Positions 1-12,006 of a DNA stretch of 64,000 bases are shown here, one piece after another. The DNA lies in assembly GCA_030620095.1 (NCBI GenBank), contig JAUTXW010000109.1, forward strand, positions 595,501 through 659,500, read 5' to 3'. How positions within the stretch are numbered: the first letter of the stretch is position 1; each line of letters begins with the position of its first letter. Position numbers and translations under genes: made by a program. The notes under the pieces were generated by a model. It was not told the DNA's origin, ran no database searches, and was given only the letters and a program-made list of their open reading frames with translations. Source of the DNA: Kuschelorhynchus macadamiae (taxonomy: Eukaryota; Arthropoda; Insecta; Coleoptera; Curculionidae).

Positions 1-1624
1 TCGTTAAATAACAATTTTCTGTACCTCTATGGAAAAATGGTTCTGGTCAATATATAACAATGTAATGTCTCATATGTATAACTGTAACAAATAGACTTCT
101 ATGATTTGAAAACTGAATTATTCTTATTTATGTTAACAATAAACCTTCCAATTTCTTAACTTTTCTAAACCATTTTTTTAAATTTATCTCCAACCAACAA
201 TAATAGTTTATTGCAGGGAAAATATTAAACTAAAAATATAAAAATAATAAGAAAATATACATAATACAAAGTGGACTACAAGGAATACTGTTAAAATGTA
301 AGAAAAAATAATTTTTAATATCAAAAACAACAAATAATAGAAATATAATACATAACACTTTTAACTAATTATTCCAGGAAAAACTTTTTTTTATACTTCC
401 TTGAACTTTTCCAGATTATTTATTTCCTTGATTTTCTTTGCTAAATTATTGCTGGTGATAATGCCAATGTATAGAATTGACCGTTTTCCCAAGGTATTTA
501 GAGTTATTACTTTTTATTAATAATGTCTGCAAATTGTCTGTTTGTCTAGTATTGTTGGTGTATTGTATTTGTCTTATATAATGTGAGATTTGAGTGTTTT
601 ATTTTAAGATTTATAGATTGAATTAATATACAAACTTTTAATTTATAACTAATGTCTAGATATCCTTTAGGTTTATATAAATTGGATGTAGGTTCTAAAT
701 ATGGCAGTTTATTTAATAATTATGTTTTCTATTTTTTTAAATATTTAGATTATTTGAACAAGCAGATCCCCAAACTGAAATTTGAATGAACATTAATGGA
801 CAAAATTGGTTTCAATAAAAATAACAAAGCAGGTCTTCACATGTTAACCACATTCAGATGCTTCTAAAACTAAATAAAATAATATGTTACAAAAACCTTT
901 TAACCAATATATATATAAAACAGAATTTAAAAATATTTTTCCCAAAAATAATTTAAACCTAAAACTATACTAAAAGTTAAGATAAAACAGAAACATTATA
1001 ACCAGTCTGCAGCAAGATACGCAGAGTTAAACTCTAAAGGTTGATGATAAAAAAGCTCTGAATGTCCACAGTATCAAAAGAGTAGTTTTAAAAGCGTCAA
1101 TGAACAACAAAAAATTTAAACTCCATAAAACTATAACTTAAAAAAAAATGTAAATCTGATTGTAGGTATTAAAAAGTATACATATTATACAATGTAGATC
1201 AATTATTGTTTAGCTGGTGTGCAACCAACTCACAAATGTAAGTGCTATCATGTCAACCTGCTGTGATAATAAAATTTGAACTAGAACTAATAAGTAGTAA
1301 ACTCCCCTTAAAGCTATAATATTGGCCAGAAAAAAATTGTATAATCTCTAAATTAGAATTGCCTTTCTGTACATTAAGCTTCTGTAATGTATTTACACAT
1401 TTTCATTACAATTAACACTACAATTTTTTAACTGCCAACTTTTTGTAATTTTAATTCATATACAATTTTTTTTTAGTTCATCCTATAGAGATCATTTTTA
1501 GAAACTTGCTTAAGCTTTCTGAGGATGTTTCTTTTCTAAGGACATTCTCTTGTTTTAATCTTATAACAATATTGGGTATGATATAAGTAATTACAAAAAA
1601 AAAGTAATAAAATAGTGATATTAC

Positions 1625-4600
1625 CTCAATAGGATCAACATCATGTGCAATAACCACTAATTGTGCTTTCTTCTGCTCAACAAGTTTAGTTACTGTGTTG
1701 GTACCTGCTCTAAGGGTATTTGGTCTTTTTGAAGGAGCTTCTTCTTTTTTGGCTACCTTTGCCTCAGCTTTAGCTTTCAATCTAATGAAATGTTTAAATT
1801 AGTACAGCACATGGAAAAGAAACATGCAATTTGGTTGTTTACATGGAATATCATATATCTTTCAGTATCAACATATACCATCATTCTGTAAATTCAACAT
1901 TAGAAAATACTTTTGGAAATTGATGATCAGATCAATCAAATTGGTTTTTTACAACAACCCACTTACAGGTGAGGTAGATAATAGACATAATATTATGTTT
2001 ATAGAACTCATATTCTTAACTTTTGTTTGTCATAAAACAAAATTCATCACTTTTTAGGATAATGGAAAGTTATTTTTCAGACTTAATCTTTATTGAACAC
2101 CTTCCTCAGGGATACTGAAAATATTTTCACAGTTAATTGAAAATTATGTTATTAATGAGTATAAACAAAAAAAAACCAGTTGATGTTCCTTTTAATTTTT
2201 TTGTTTTAATATTTTGTATATATATTTTTGTAATACTACGTACCCTAAAAAAATATTGGTTATACCCAATTATAATCTAATTTTAATTCACTTAAATTGT
2301 TAAGTGTTTCTTAATAAGATAGCAAACCTATTGTTAAAACTTACCTATTTTTCTTTTGGAGGGCTGTTTCAGGCCTGTACTTTTCCAACACTTTAAAAAG
2401 TTGAGTAGCTGTAAAAAAAACCAGAATATGAATTAAAAAAGAACAAAGAAAAAAAGTCCTATTAGATGACAAAAAAGATGTCAGAATAGTGTAAAGTCAA
2501 CATAGTTACTTATGTTCGCCGGTGAAAGCTTAATACATAATCATCACATAAAATTTTACAAACTGCTAAGGTGGCAAACTTAAATTTTTGAACCTCACAA
2601 AATGTAAATTTTATCATCAGGGACTATCAGTGTTATGTTTTGAGCCATTTGCACCATATAAAATAGAGTTTGTTTTGACAATCTGATTGACCATTGCAAT
2701 TGCAAGTTCCACGGAAACAATACAAATTTTTGGAGTTATGGGTCTTTTATGACCAACCAAAAAAACAAAAAGGGTGTTCAGAAAAACAAGAGATTTAAAT
2801 AATTCTGCACTCTAAATGTTTAAAGCAATAAGTGGTCTTCAAATTCTGTTTCTCAAGTCTTAATCATTGTAAAAAGTTGTTTTTAAAAGCTCCATTGTGG
2901 GTGGACAAAGGCACCAATCCTTACAAGACAAGGAACATAGGTACATTTGGCTGTTTACTTATATACTACTTCAATTTCAATACTGTAGCAAAAAAAATAT
3001 TTTTTGAGATTATCCCTGTATCATATATATGCGAGGGTATGTAAGGATTTAATCTATATTAAAACCAACTTTGCTTGTTTGCTCGTCTGTTATAAAAGTA
3101 ATCGAGACAAAAGGACTTTCTTTATAAAGAAATGTTGAAACTAAAGAATATATTTTGTGCCTTCCCCCCTCCAACTTTTATTTTTAGAAATAGAAAAAAA
3201 CTTTAAATGTAAGTTGTAGGTTTTTTATTATTAGAATGAACGAATGAACATCTCAAACTTTTTTAATTGGAACATCCTGTATATTATTTTTAGTTGAATC
3301 TTCATAAACTCCTGATTCAATAAAATATACAATTAATATATTTACTCTAACCGTTCTTTCAATATTTTACATAAAAAAGTCTTATTTAACTAACTATATT
3401 TATTATATATCTTTTAAAATTTAAGTTTTCACATTGATTTATTCACCTAATTGGCAAAAAATAAACTGTACATCTCGAATAAATATTTTACTTGACCATT
3501 GGTGGCATATCTTTTTACAACTTTCAATCAAGCTTTATTATAACAACTATAACAGTGGCGCAAACCGCTTCGACTTTGCTAGAGGTGCTATGTTTAGTTC
3601 ACGATTTTCATACTACTTTGCCATGACAACGCGTTCGCGATGAAGTCGACCGCATGGAAGATTAATATGTTAAGCAGCGCCATACAACGCTCTCGGTGAA
3701 TTGCTAAAGCAGTACACTACACCTACGTGTCGTTCAGTTTGGGGTGTTTGTTTACTTTTATTTTCGTGGAATTCGCTGCAACTGGTTAGTTCCTTTGCAG
3801 TTAATTTGACTGTTTTGTGTTACATTTATTTATGGTGTTGTTACAACTTTATTTGGTGTCGGGTTTATTAATTTACATTATTGATGAATATGATCACGGA
3901 TGTGGTTTGCATTTTGTTGGAAACTCCATTTAATTGGTTTTAATCAATGGAAGGAACAAGATCAGGGTTTTAATCGTCATCCTGGTTTTCAGCATACAAA
4001 TGGTTATGTAGTAGTCAAATATTACAAAAATTGTTTTGCTGGCCTTGTTTACTAGTTTTCAATAAATATTCAGTGTGGAATAAGGAAGGATTTGCAGGTA
4101 TGTTAAATATAGGAAGGTCTTTACATAAACATGAAGACTCGGCGGAGCATTTAAAAAGCGAATTAATGCTAAAAACATTTGTAAAACATCAAAGCACTAC
4201 AACTGACACTTTAAAAGAGAATGCTAAACTATATAAAATACATTTTAACGAAAACGCTCGATTAAATAGACTATTTATGTGCTTGGTAATTGACGCTGTT
4301 TTGTACCTTGCAAAACAAGAGTTAGTCTTTCGCGGCCATGATGAGAGCAGCGAGTCAATAAATAGGGGGAATTTTAAAAAGCTTTTAGGTTTATTAATAT
4401 CGAGAAGTTCCCAAAAGCTAAAAGATCATCACAAAAAAAAAATGTTTTTACTGGTGACTCGGAAAACTATTAAAAACGAAATAATTAATTATTAATTGAA
4501 TGCATTTCTGATTATTTAAATGATCATGTAAAAAATGAAATAATGAACACAGTTTTTTTCTGTGCAAGTGGATGACACCACTGATATTACGCAAACCTCC

Positions 4601-4795
4601 CAGTGCTCCATAATTTTAAGATATGTTAATTATGAAAGTTCAGTAGTCGAGAGATTCTTAGGATTTTATAATGTCAGCTCTGATAGAACGTCCGAGAATT
4701 TATATTCTCTATTGGATCAATTTGACTATAAACATAAATTAATAGGGCAATGTTATGATGTCGCAAGTGTGATGTCTGACCATTTAAATGGCCTT

Positions 4796-4838
<43 letters not shown>

Positions 4839-7800
4839 AGCAGGCTTATTTGTCCTGATGCAGCAAAGTCTAAAAATATTTCTAAATGTTGAATTTTTCG
4901 CAAGCCTTAGTGATATTCCTTCATTTTTCCATCACTCAGCCAAACGAATGTATGCTCTTACATCTACATCTTCGTATATACGTATACCAACAATTACAGA
5001 AACTCGTTCTTCAAATTCGAAGTTAGTAAATGTGATTGTTCAAGTTGCGTTCTTCAAAAAAATCGTTAGACTAAGCTAAGCTTTCACCTGAAGAAATTAG
5101 GGCTAATTATAGAACCCTTTTTTATGAAATATTGGACCATATTTTAATGGAAATGACACTAAGCTTTCAAGACTATGAAAAACTTACATTTTTGTTCGGC
5201 AGATTCTGCTAAATTTTCCGAATATAATTGAAATTTTCCGACTGACCCGTTTGAAAATTTGTTAGTTATATGGGGAAATATTTTCAAAAACTCAACGACT
5301 TAAAAATGAGCTTGGTCTTATTTTTGCCAATGACAATAATCATAAATAAATGCCAAAGCATATAAAGTGTTTTCACTTATTTTGACAATACCGTCGACAA
5401 GTGCTTCAGTGGAAAGAATTTTTTCTCGCCTCAAACGAATAAAAACTTATTTAAGAAATACAATATCTCAAAAAAGACTTACTTCTCCAGGCAATTTTTC
5501 AATTCAAAAGGAATGTCTGGAGATTAGGGCAAATTATCCATTTTATGAGGATGTTATAAATAAATTTGCTGCTATGAAGCAAAATTTAGGTAAGTCGCAA
5601 AAAAATATTCTACTTATTCAACATAAAAAAAGCCTAAAAAAAATTATTTTGATATTTTCGTGCTTCATTTGCACTTTACTTACTTTTTCACCCGCGAGCC
5701 GCCACTGACAAATTACAGCAAATGTTGCCTATAATAGGTATGGTATGGCAGGTATGCACTTGTGAAACTATACTACCAGTGCATAAAGTTAAATAGTCTG
5801 CATTTTCTTGACTGCACAATATTAACAAAAAGGTTAAGATTAAATATTGAACTCAGAAATTGTTAAAATCGGGAGCTTACAAGGATAATACAATAATACA
5901 CATTACTAAAAAAAAAACGAAAAGTTGATGTTTTGTCTGATTCATAACAACCATTCGTTTATTTTGATAAATTGTATTTTTAATACATGAAAATAAACCA
6001 ATAATTTGAATATCAGATGTGCAGACATACAATACATTTCATGTAATTGCTCTACCAGTTTTAACAGAAATTTTGTCAGTAACATTAACTGACAGCTTGT
6101 CCCACAAGTTAAGAACTTTATCTACCCCAGAATAGAAGCTTTGATCAAAATTGGTGCACCACAAAATATTAAGATCTAAATATTTTATAAAAATTATAAC
6201 TTACATTAAACTGACCTGTTTGTTTATCCAAAGTTTGGGTGAACTGGTTGATTGGAGGAGGCACCTTCAACCTCTTCTGAAGAACTGCCTTTTGCCTTTG
6301 AATTCTGATATATTTGGGCCATTTTACAAATCTAGAGAGGTCACGAGGAGGTTGAATATCTTGACCTAAATAACGTAAATTGAGCTATAAAATCTATACT
6401 TACAGATCAATAACTGACAATAAGTCAACATGATTTATCAGAATTAAAAAGCTCGTATAAATTAAGTCAACAGAATAAAGTCTGTTTTAAATAAGTGATC
6501 ATCACTTTAAATTTGAGACATTAATTGCTGGAAAGAACCAAATAACCCTTTTAAAAACAATAGTTTAATATTTATTTATTTTACAGTATCAACAGCAAGA
6601 AATGCCAATTACAGACACTGGGACTTAAAGCTAATACAATAAATATATTAAATACACTATAAAACTTTACATACTAACAATGGTTATAGTTCTAAAAATA
6701 CATATACAATAATACTAAGTTACAGGTTGAGATCGATAGTCATTTTGTTCTTGAACTGCTTCAGCAAGATATTGTCAATGTCAATATCATTAGCATATTT
6801 ATTAAACAGTGAGCACATTCGGTATATATGTGAGGCCTTGAAACTATTAATACAGGGAAAGTCTAGGTAAAATGTGTTTCTTGATCAAGTGCTTCCCGCA
6901 TTAACAGAAAATTTAATTTCTGATAAAATCTCTGGATAATCTACCTGATTCCTAATAATTTCGAAAAGAAAAACAATGCATGTTTTTGTTCTTATATTTT
7001 CCATGGATAAACAGTTAAACATTTGAAGCAAAGTCCAATGATTAAAGCCTCGCACAGGGTAGTAACCAAATTGTTTTAATAAAAAATATCTTTTAAATAT
7101 TACAATAGACATAAATTCAAAACTAATAAAAACTAGCCTAATCTAAAAAAAAAACAGTAGTCCAAAGTTTTTATTGTTCATGTGTTTAAAAAAATATATC
7201 ACAAATTATGATATGGTCAGAAACATTATCAAGACCTAGTTTCTTCAAACAAAGATAAACTTATGTCCCAAATAACTATTTTAAGAACAATTGCTGATAC
7301 ATTAAAGCTATAGCAATAATTCCATGAACAAAACCATTCGGAATGATAAAAACAATAATAGAATAAACTGATATTATCTATTCATACCTAAAAACTCTTG
7401 ACTTTTTTTTCTTCTTTTTAAAAACGTCACATAACATACCCAGGATAAATAGTTTGGATAATTTATATCATAAACAAAAGGTTCAGAAATTGGACACTAT
7501 TGAAACTTACTTCAAACATTATTTATTAACAAGAAATGTCTTGTTGTCTGCATTACTAAGACTATACTTCAAAACAAATTCAACAAACAATTTAATAAAA
7601 AGTATATGCAAAGTGCTCAAAATATATTTCTACACACTAAGGACAAGACTTTAATGCTATTAAATTTACCATTATAACTTTCAAAGACCTTGTAATTTGT
7701 ATATTATATTATAGCTTTAAATGTTTTTTATGCATTATGTACAAATGAGCCAGTCCTGTGTAAGAATAAATAAATAAATAAATTAAGAATAACAAATAGC

Positions 7801-10789
7801 ATCTAATCTGTAAAAAATGACAAATGAGAGTGGTTGTAACCCTATTTCTGATGTTATTTGTATAATTCCCTAATAATTAAGGGTTAAGAATATAAATTAA
7901 AATTGGGTAGACTATTATTAAAAAGAGATATTAAGGATTACAAATTGAGAATAAGAAATATGAATTGAAAAACTGGCTTAACTATAGGGATATAGGGGAA
8001 ACATGAACATGGGTGAACATATAACACATACAAGTTTTTATTAAAAACAAAAAAAAAATAATATTTTATTCCACATTGAAAATATGACTATGAAATTGGC
8101 ATCAAACTAATTCTTAATTGCTTAATCACAGACATTTACATATTGACAGTCTACATATATACCACTTTAAATAAACAGTCTTTCTTACTTTAACACAGAC
8201 CTCATGAAGTCAAATTTTCAATATTATTTTTACTTCTTAGTGCTTTTGTTTTTTGAAGTCAGTTCAATTTTTTTATAAATTTTTTTATTTCATTCTTTTT
8301 AGCTCTATTTATACAAAATTTTGGATATGAAATTCTGTCAAAATCAGCGTATTAATATTTTAAAATTGTCAAAATTTAATAAGATGATTAAAATTGTACT
8401 TTATACTATTAAATACCCCAAAAACCATACAAAACAAGATATTAACATGCATACTTTTTTTCCTGATGATAAAGTGAACCCAATATATATTGAAAATATT
8501 AGCTGCCATTTTTTTATATGCTTGCTTGGGACCACTCCAATAATATCCTGAATATTCCCTGAACATTTAGTCCAAATTGGTCAAACCACCACCGAGTAAC
8601 CGATGTACATACATAAAAAAATTTCATAGTGTCAAACTGAAAAACTCCTTTTTTTTTGAAGTGAAGTCATACATCTTTAACTGTAATTAGGGCTGCCACC
8701 TTTACTTTAAAATATAGTTTAATATGTTGTTTGTAACAATGGTACTTTATACATTGTAGCTAAAATAAAGTACGCTAAAATACTATATTACTTCTCTCAA
8801 TGAATTTGTTGATTTATATAAATTTAAATGTGGATTGTGGGAATGCTTTGGCTATTTTTAAAGAAAGCAAATGTTTATTGAATGTAGCTAAAATCAATAA
8901 ACAATATGAATGGAATAATAAATAGTATAAAGTAATTGTAATTTAATCTTCTTAAGTGCACGGGTCTGATAAACTATCTTGAAAGACAATTTTTTCATAT
9001 TTTATTTTTTTTGTAATCATTCATTTCAAGAAAAAAAACTGAGTAATATGTAAGTTTTCCTAAAAAAAAAATTAATTAAAAATCACACTTTGGTGACGAT
9101 TTGACAGACATTTTTGAACAGATTTGAAAACAAAAAATTTAGCAAAGTTACCAGATTTTAAATTAACAATTTGTTAAAGGAAATGAAATTATTAAATTAA
9201 TTGAAAATACATTAAAAAAGGAAACTTAATTAAAACCTATGGTTTTAAGGTTACTAAATATAATTTAATAACCTATTAGTAATTAATAAAATAAATAAGT
9301 AACCTCATTTTTGTCTAATTTTAAATCATATATCCAATAGTGTGCTAATATTGAATTGCTGACATAAAAAATAAATCAACCGTAACAGTACACCCCCCCC
9401 CCCACACTCTGAAATTACCACAGTTCTTTTCCTTAAACAACAGAGTTGTATTAATATTTATTATGGCTTTAATGATGGTTTTGTCAACAGAACAGATCCA
9501 CCTAACATTATAGGTTTTGTTACAAAAACATCATTATTTTTAATAGACTAGGTATTCAGACTGCTTTCTTTATATCAAAACCTGATCCACATTTTTATTT
9601 ACTATAAGTTTTGTTATAAAAAAAATTAAAAAATTTTTTCCTCCGAGTCAGAATTTGAACACACATACCCATATATTTATGAGAAGGAATATAACTTGTA
9701 TGCCATAGAAAAAAACACTAAAAAATACCCTTCATAAGGCTTTGAACTTACTCCACCTGCCTCATATGAACGCATTGTAACCCCTAAACTAAAACAGTCA
9801 GGCCAGAAAATAAACAAAACTTAAATACCATGTGGCATTGTAGTGCCTATAACTGTGAGCATTTTAGCATAATTATATGCTGTTACAAAAACTACCTATA
9901 ACAGCAGTAATTATATGCTACAAAAACTAACAGATTAAAGCAACACAATGCCGTCATATAGGAACATCTGTACATATGAAGCCCAGAATTTGAACATTAT
10001 ACTAAAAATAAAAAATTTTAACGTTACAAAATTTAGTTTTACATGTAACACAACTTCACAAATCAAATTAATAACAAGCATGGTGATCGGAACAGCCGGA
10101 GAGAAGTTTAAAATCAAAATAAGCCTTACATGATAGTTTACCGAATCCAGGTGTTTTAGAAAAAGGTGGCAACCCTATCTCTAATATTAAAAAATATGCA
10201 TAGTCCAAATAGTAAAATCACCTTACCAATGCCAAAGTTCCTTGGTCTTTTCTCGAAGAGAGGGTTTACTTCTTTTTTCACTTCCACTTTTTTCACAGCA
10301 AGTGGGGCTGCTGCTACTTTTTTTCCAACCTTCTTCTTTGGCTACAACACATGAATGTTTTGAGAAATTATATTTATATTTTTAAATTTCTTGTATGATA
10401 AAATTATTACAAAAATCTCAGTCGAACTATTGGTGGTAGTAAGTTTTTCCTCAAAACCTTTCAGATAGCAAATACGGTCATCATTTTAATGGGTTCCAAC
10501 CTAATAGGTAAGGATGATACAAAATAATTAATTTATGTGATGTCAACTTGGCAGTAAACAATACCCATTTTAATATGAAAAAAATGTTTTTCTCAGTAAT
10601 TGAACTATTAATTTATAAAATTACTTTTATTAAAAGAAAACTATATTTACAATATGTTTATAGAAAAAAAACTTCCAAGTTACCTGACAATACCAAATTT
10701 ACATCACATTTTCTCACTATACTGGAAAAACATTTGAAAAATAATCCCTAAAGAATAAAATATAGGAGACTCACTTTCTTCTGAACCAT
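1625..10789 (-). CDS. RpL7A: Ribosomal protein L7A (eL8), exons 1-5, C-terminus outside window
   Basis: Component of the 60S ribosomal subunit. Five coding exons read on the minus strand: 10789-10775 (MVQKK), 10341-10227, 6365-6216, 2408-2345 and 1781-1625. All junctions are GT/AG and the phases agree (0, 1, 1, 2, then 0 at the last donor), giving 167 codons. Recognised family stretches are KKVGKKVAAAPLAVKK, PLFEKRPRNFGIGQDIQPPR, RFVKWPKYIRIQRQKAVL, VPPPINQFTQTLDKQTATQL, RPNTLRAGTNTVTKLVEQKK and AQLVVIAHDVDPIE. The family is about 265 residues long, so roughly the last 100 residues must lie left of the window; I found no further exon in 1-1620. Introns 1-3 carry box C/D snoRNAs in the sense orientation, as vertebrate RPL7A genes do. 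Intron 3 also carries a decayed hAT transposon. The protein assignment is secure. Confidence 0.96.
2476..2552 (-). ncRNA. Candidate box C/D snoRNA in RpL7A intron 3, target unknown
   Basis: The minus strand carries a perfect C box GTGATGA (2547-2541) and a D box CTGA (2484-2481), about 60 nt apart. The D box is 73 nt upstream of exon 4, matching the spacing of the two better-supported snoRNAs in this gene. The putative guide before the D box contains GTTGACTTTACACTA, for which I do not recall an rRNA match. The terminal stem is weak (AAAA/TTTT after a short gap). Position and boxes are good; the target is missing. Confidence 0.55.
3553..5707 (+). mobile_element. Degenerate hAT transposon inside RpL7A intron 3
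   Basis: The left end begins CAGTGGCGC and the right end finishes CGCCACTG, short terminal inverted repeats typical of one hAT group. Between them lies a broken transposase on the plus strand, antisense to the host gene. The flanking 8-mers (aactataa and acaaatta) do not form a clean target duplication, which suggests age or slightly wrong ends. The first 170 bp is GC-richer than the surroundings. Confidence 0.8.
4031..5708 (+). pseudogene. hAT transposase relic (TTF zinc finger, DUF4371-like core, C-terminal dimerisation)
   Basis: Three blocks in different frames. The first (4031-4495) has a TTF-type zinc-finger region (FCWPCLLVF, a W..GF segment and an H..S..H pattern), then the start of the transposase core. 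The second (4562-4858) has the core motif VDDTTDIT and CYDVASVMSDHLNGLQ. The third (5367-5560) has the hAT dimerisation motif TIPSTSASVERIFSRLK. A run of 38 A residues at 4797-4834 interrupts the core directly after HLNGLQ, where relatives have a few Lys-rich residues, and shifts the frame. Further stops lie between 5079 and 5367. It cannot encode an active enzyme. Confidence 0.85.
6433..6511 (-). ncRNA. Box C/D snoRNA in RpL7A intron 2, guide for 18S rRNA (U36-like)
   Basis: Read on the minus strand: C box GTGATGA (6505-6499) and D box CTGA (6441-6438), with a possible ATTTA/TAAAT terminal stem. The guide before the D box, TACGAGCTTTTTAA, is perfectly complementary over 14 nt to the universal 18S stretch TTAAAAAGCTCGTA. 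The fifth-nucleotide rule points to the first A of the A-run. Vertebrate RPL7A hosts U36, which is assigned to 18S A668 (recalled, not checked), so this is probably the functional counterpart. The D box lies 73 nt upstream of exon 3. Confidence 0.85.
9455..9735 (-). mobile_element. Diverged copy of a tRNA-derived SINE
   Basis: The block shares a long stretch with the SINE at 12510-12925 in the same orientation: a GGCTTTAATGATGGTTTT-like start (plus-strand view), then CAGATCCACCTAACA, a TTTTGTTA/A-rich part, a CTATAAGTTTTG part, and a tRNA-like B box on the minus strand near 9652-9664 (TGTTCAAATTC). It is the most diverged of the three copies. It lies upstream of RpL7A exon 3, in intron 2. Confidence 0.65.
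10411..10489 (-). ncRNA. SNORD24: Box C/D snoRNA U24 (SNORD24 homologue) in RpL7A intron 1
   Basis: Read on the minus strand: C box ATGATGA (10484-10478), then ATTTGCTAT followed directly by a D' box CTGA, then ACTACCACCAA, and a terminal D box CTGA (10421-10418). The two guide stretches are complementary to adjacent parts of the conserved 28S segment TTGGTGGTAGTAGCAAAT, the known target area of U24 (equivalent to human C2338/C2352; recalled, not checked). The ATTTGCTATCTGA block is the same as in vertebrate U24. The D box lies 77 nt upstream of the exon 2 boundary, the usual position for intron-encoded C/D snoRNAs, and the host gene is the same as in vertebrates. The second guide sits about 8 nt from the D box, further than ideal, so the second methylation site is less certain. 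Confidence 0.9.
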
Positions 10790-10880
10790 TTTGATTTATG
10801 AAATTATTTAGGATGCCCTAAATATTTTTCGGAAAATAATGAGGATACAAATAAGCGATCTCTTAAAAAAGGATCGTCCT

Positions 10881-10890
10881 GAAAAGAGAC
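10881..10890 (-). promoter_or_regulatory. Probable TCT initiator of RpL7A
   Basis: The minus strand reads CTCTTTTC here, a full match to the polypyrimidine YYC(+1)TTTYY initiator known for insect ribosomal-protein genes. Transcription would start near 10886 and leave a 5' UTR of about 97 nt before the ATG at 10789. A second pyrimidine run at 10865-10872 is an alternative. No TATA box is seen, as expected for this class. The MITE array begins only about 55 bp upstream. Confidence 0.4.
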
Positions 10891-10940
10891 CTTGCTTGAC
10901 GCGTGACAAGTGACAACGTGAAGTTGGAGCATGCTTACAA

Positions 10941-11950
10941 TGGCCGCGTTCACCCGCCTGATCGCTCGTTGGCTATCGATCATCAAAGTAGCGCTCAAAT
11001 CAAACGAGGGCCGCGTTCACCCGCCTGATCGCTCGTTGGCTATCGATCATCAAAGTAGCGCTCAAATAATAGCAATGGTTTGAACGGTTTTTAGAGATTT
11101 CGAATGCAGCAAATATTTTTTGACCTTAACCTTGATGAGAATGAGAATATGGGACAACGGGAACAAGGAAGGGCTGAAATTAACGTAAGTAAAGAAACAT
11201 GATAGTAAATTTGTTTGTATAATACATTCTGTATTTTATGTTAAAAAAAAAAGATTAAAAAACCTGTTATTGCTCTGGTGTATTATTACACTGTATAATT
11301 ATTGCTTATAATATTTACATTACATGCCGCCATCTCGTTTGATGTCAGCTGATCGTTGCTCAGTTAAGTAGCGAAAATAAAATACGATACAAAACATGGC
11401 GTCCGCTCAACGACTCGCTATCAAAGTAGCAAGATTAAATAGCTCGTTCAGGGTACCGCTCTCACAGCGATCACTGAGCGATCAGGCGGGTGAACGCGGC
11501 CATGGGCTCAAATAATAACAATAGTTTGAACGGTTTTTAGAGATTTTGGACGCAGCAAATATTTCTTGACCTTAACCTTGATGAGAATGAGAATATAGGA
11601 CGAGAACAAGGAAGGACTGAAATTAAAAGAAATATGATAGTAAATTTGTTTGTATAATTCATTCTGTATTTTCTGTTAAAAAAAAAAGATTTAAAAAAAT
11701 CTGTTATTGCTCTAGTGTATTATTATATTGTATAATTATTGCTCATAATGTTTACATTACATGCCGCCATCTCGTTTGTTATGAATGTTATGTCAACTGA
11801 TCGTTGCTCAGCTAAGTAGCGAAAATAAAGTAGATACAAAACATGGCGTCCGCTCAACGACATGCTATCAAAGTAGCAAGATTAAATAGCTCGTTCATGG
11901 TAACGCTCTCAGAGCGATCACTGAGCGATCAGGCGGGTGAACGCGGCCAT
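10941..11950. mobile_element. Tandem MITE array with 28-bp terminal inverted repeats
   Basis: A 59-bp left-end block starting GGCCGCGTTCACCCGCCTGA occurs twice (10942-11000 and 11009-11067, identical). It is followed by two direct copies of a 446-bp unit (11058-11503 and 11504-11950), each ending in the inverted form, GAGCGATCAGGCGGGTGAAC then GCGGCCAT. The layout is therefore left end, left end, unit, unit. The second unit has no left terminal repeat of its own. No open reading frame of note. The array lies just upstream of the RpL7A initiator. The superfamily is not clear and I saw no target duplication. Confidence 0.85.
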
Positions 11951-12006
11951 TGTTCAGTGTTCTTCGTGCTATTACCGCGGTGTATAAACAAGTATTTTTG
12001 AATGTT

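Noticed and set aside
1..1620. Search for the remaining RpL7A exons
   Set aside because: No minus-strand block resembling the conserved second half of the protein is present, so these exons must lie outside the window.
2610..2622. Second C-box-like CTGATGAT on the minus strand near the intron 3 snoRNA candidate
   Set aside because: Using it as the C box would make an RNA of about 140 nt with an ill-placed D box; the GTGATGA at 2547-2541 fits better.
6885..7112. Minus-strand open frame of 75 codons in RpL7A intron 2
   Set aside because: AT-rich composition, no known domain, no splice or promoter context.
8321..8566. Overlapping open frames on both strands
   Set aside because: Low-complexity Lys/Asn/Ile translations expected by chance in AT-rich intron DNA.
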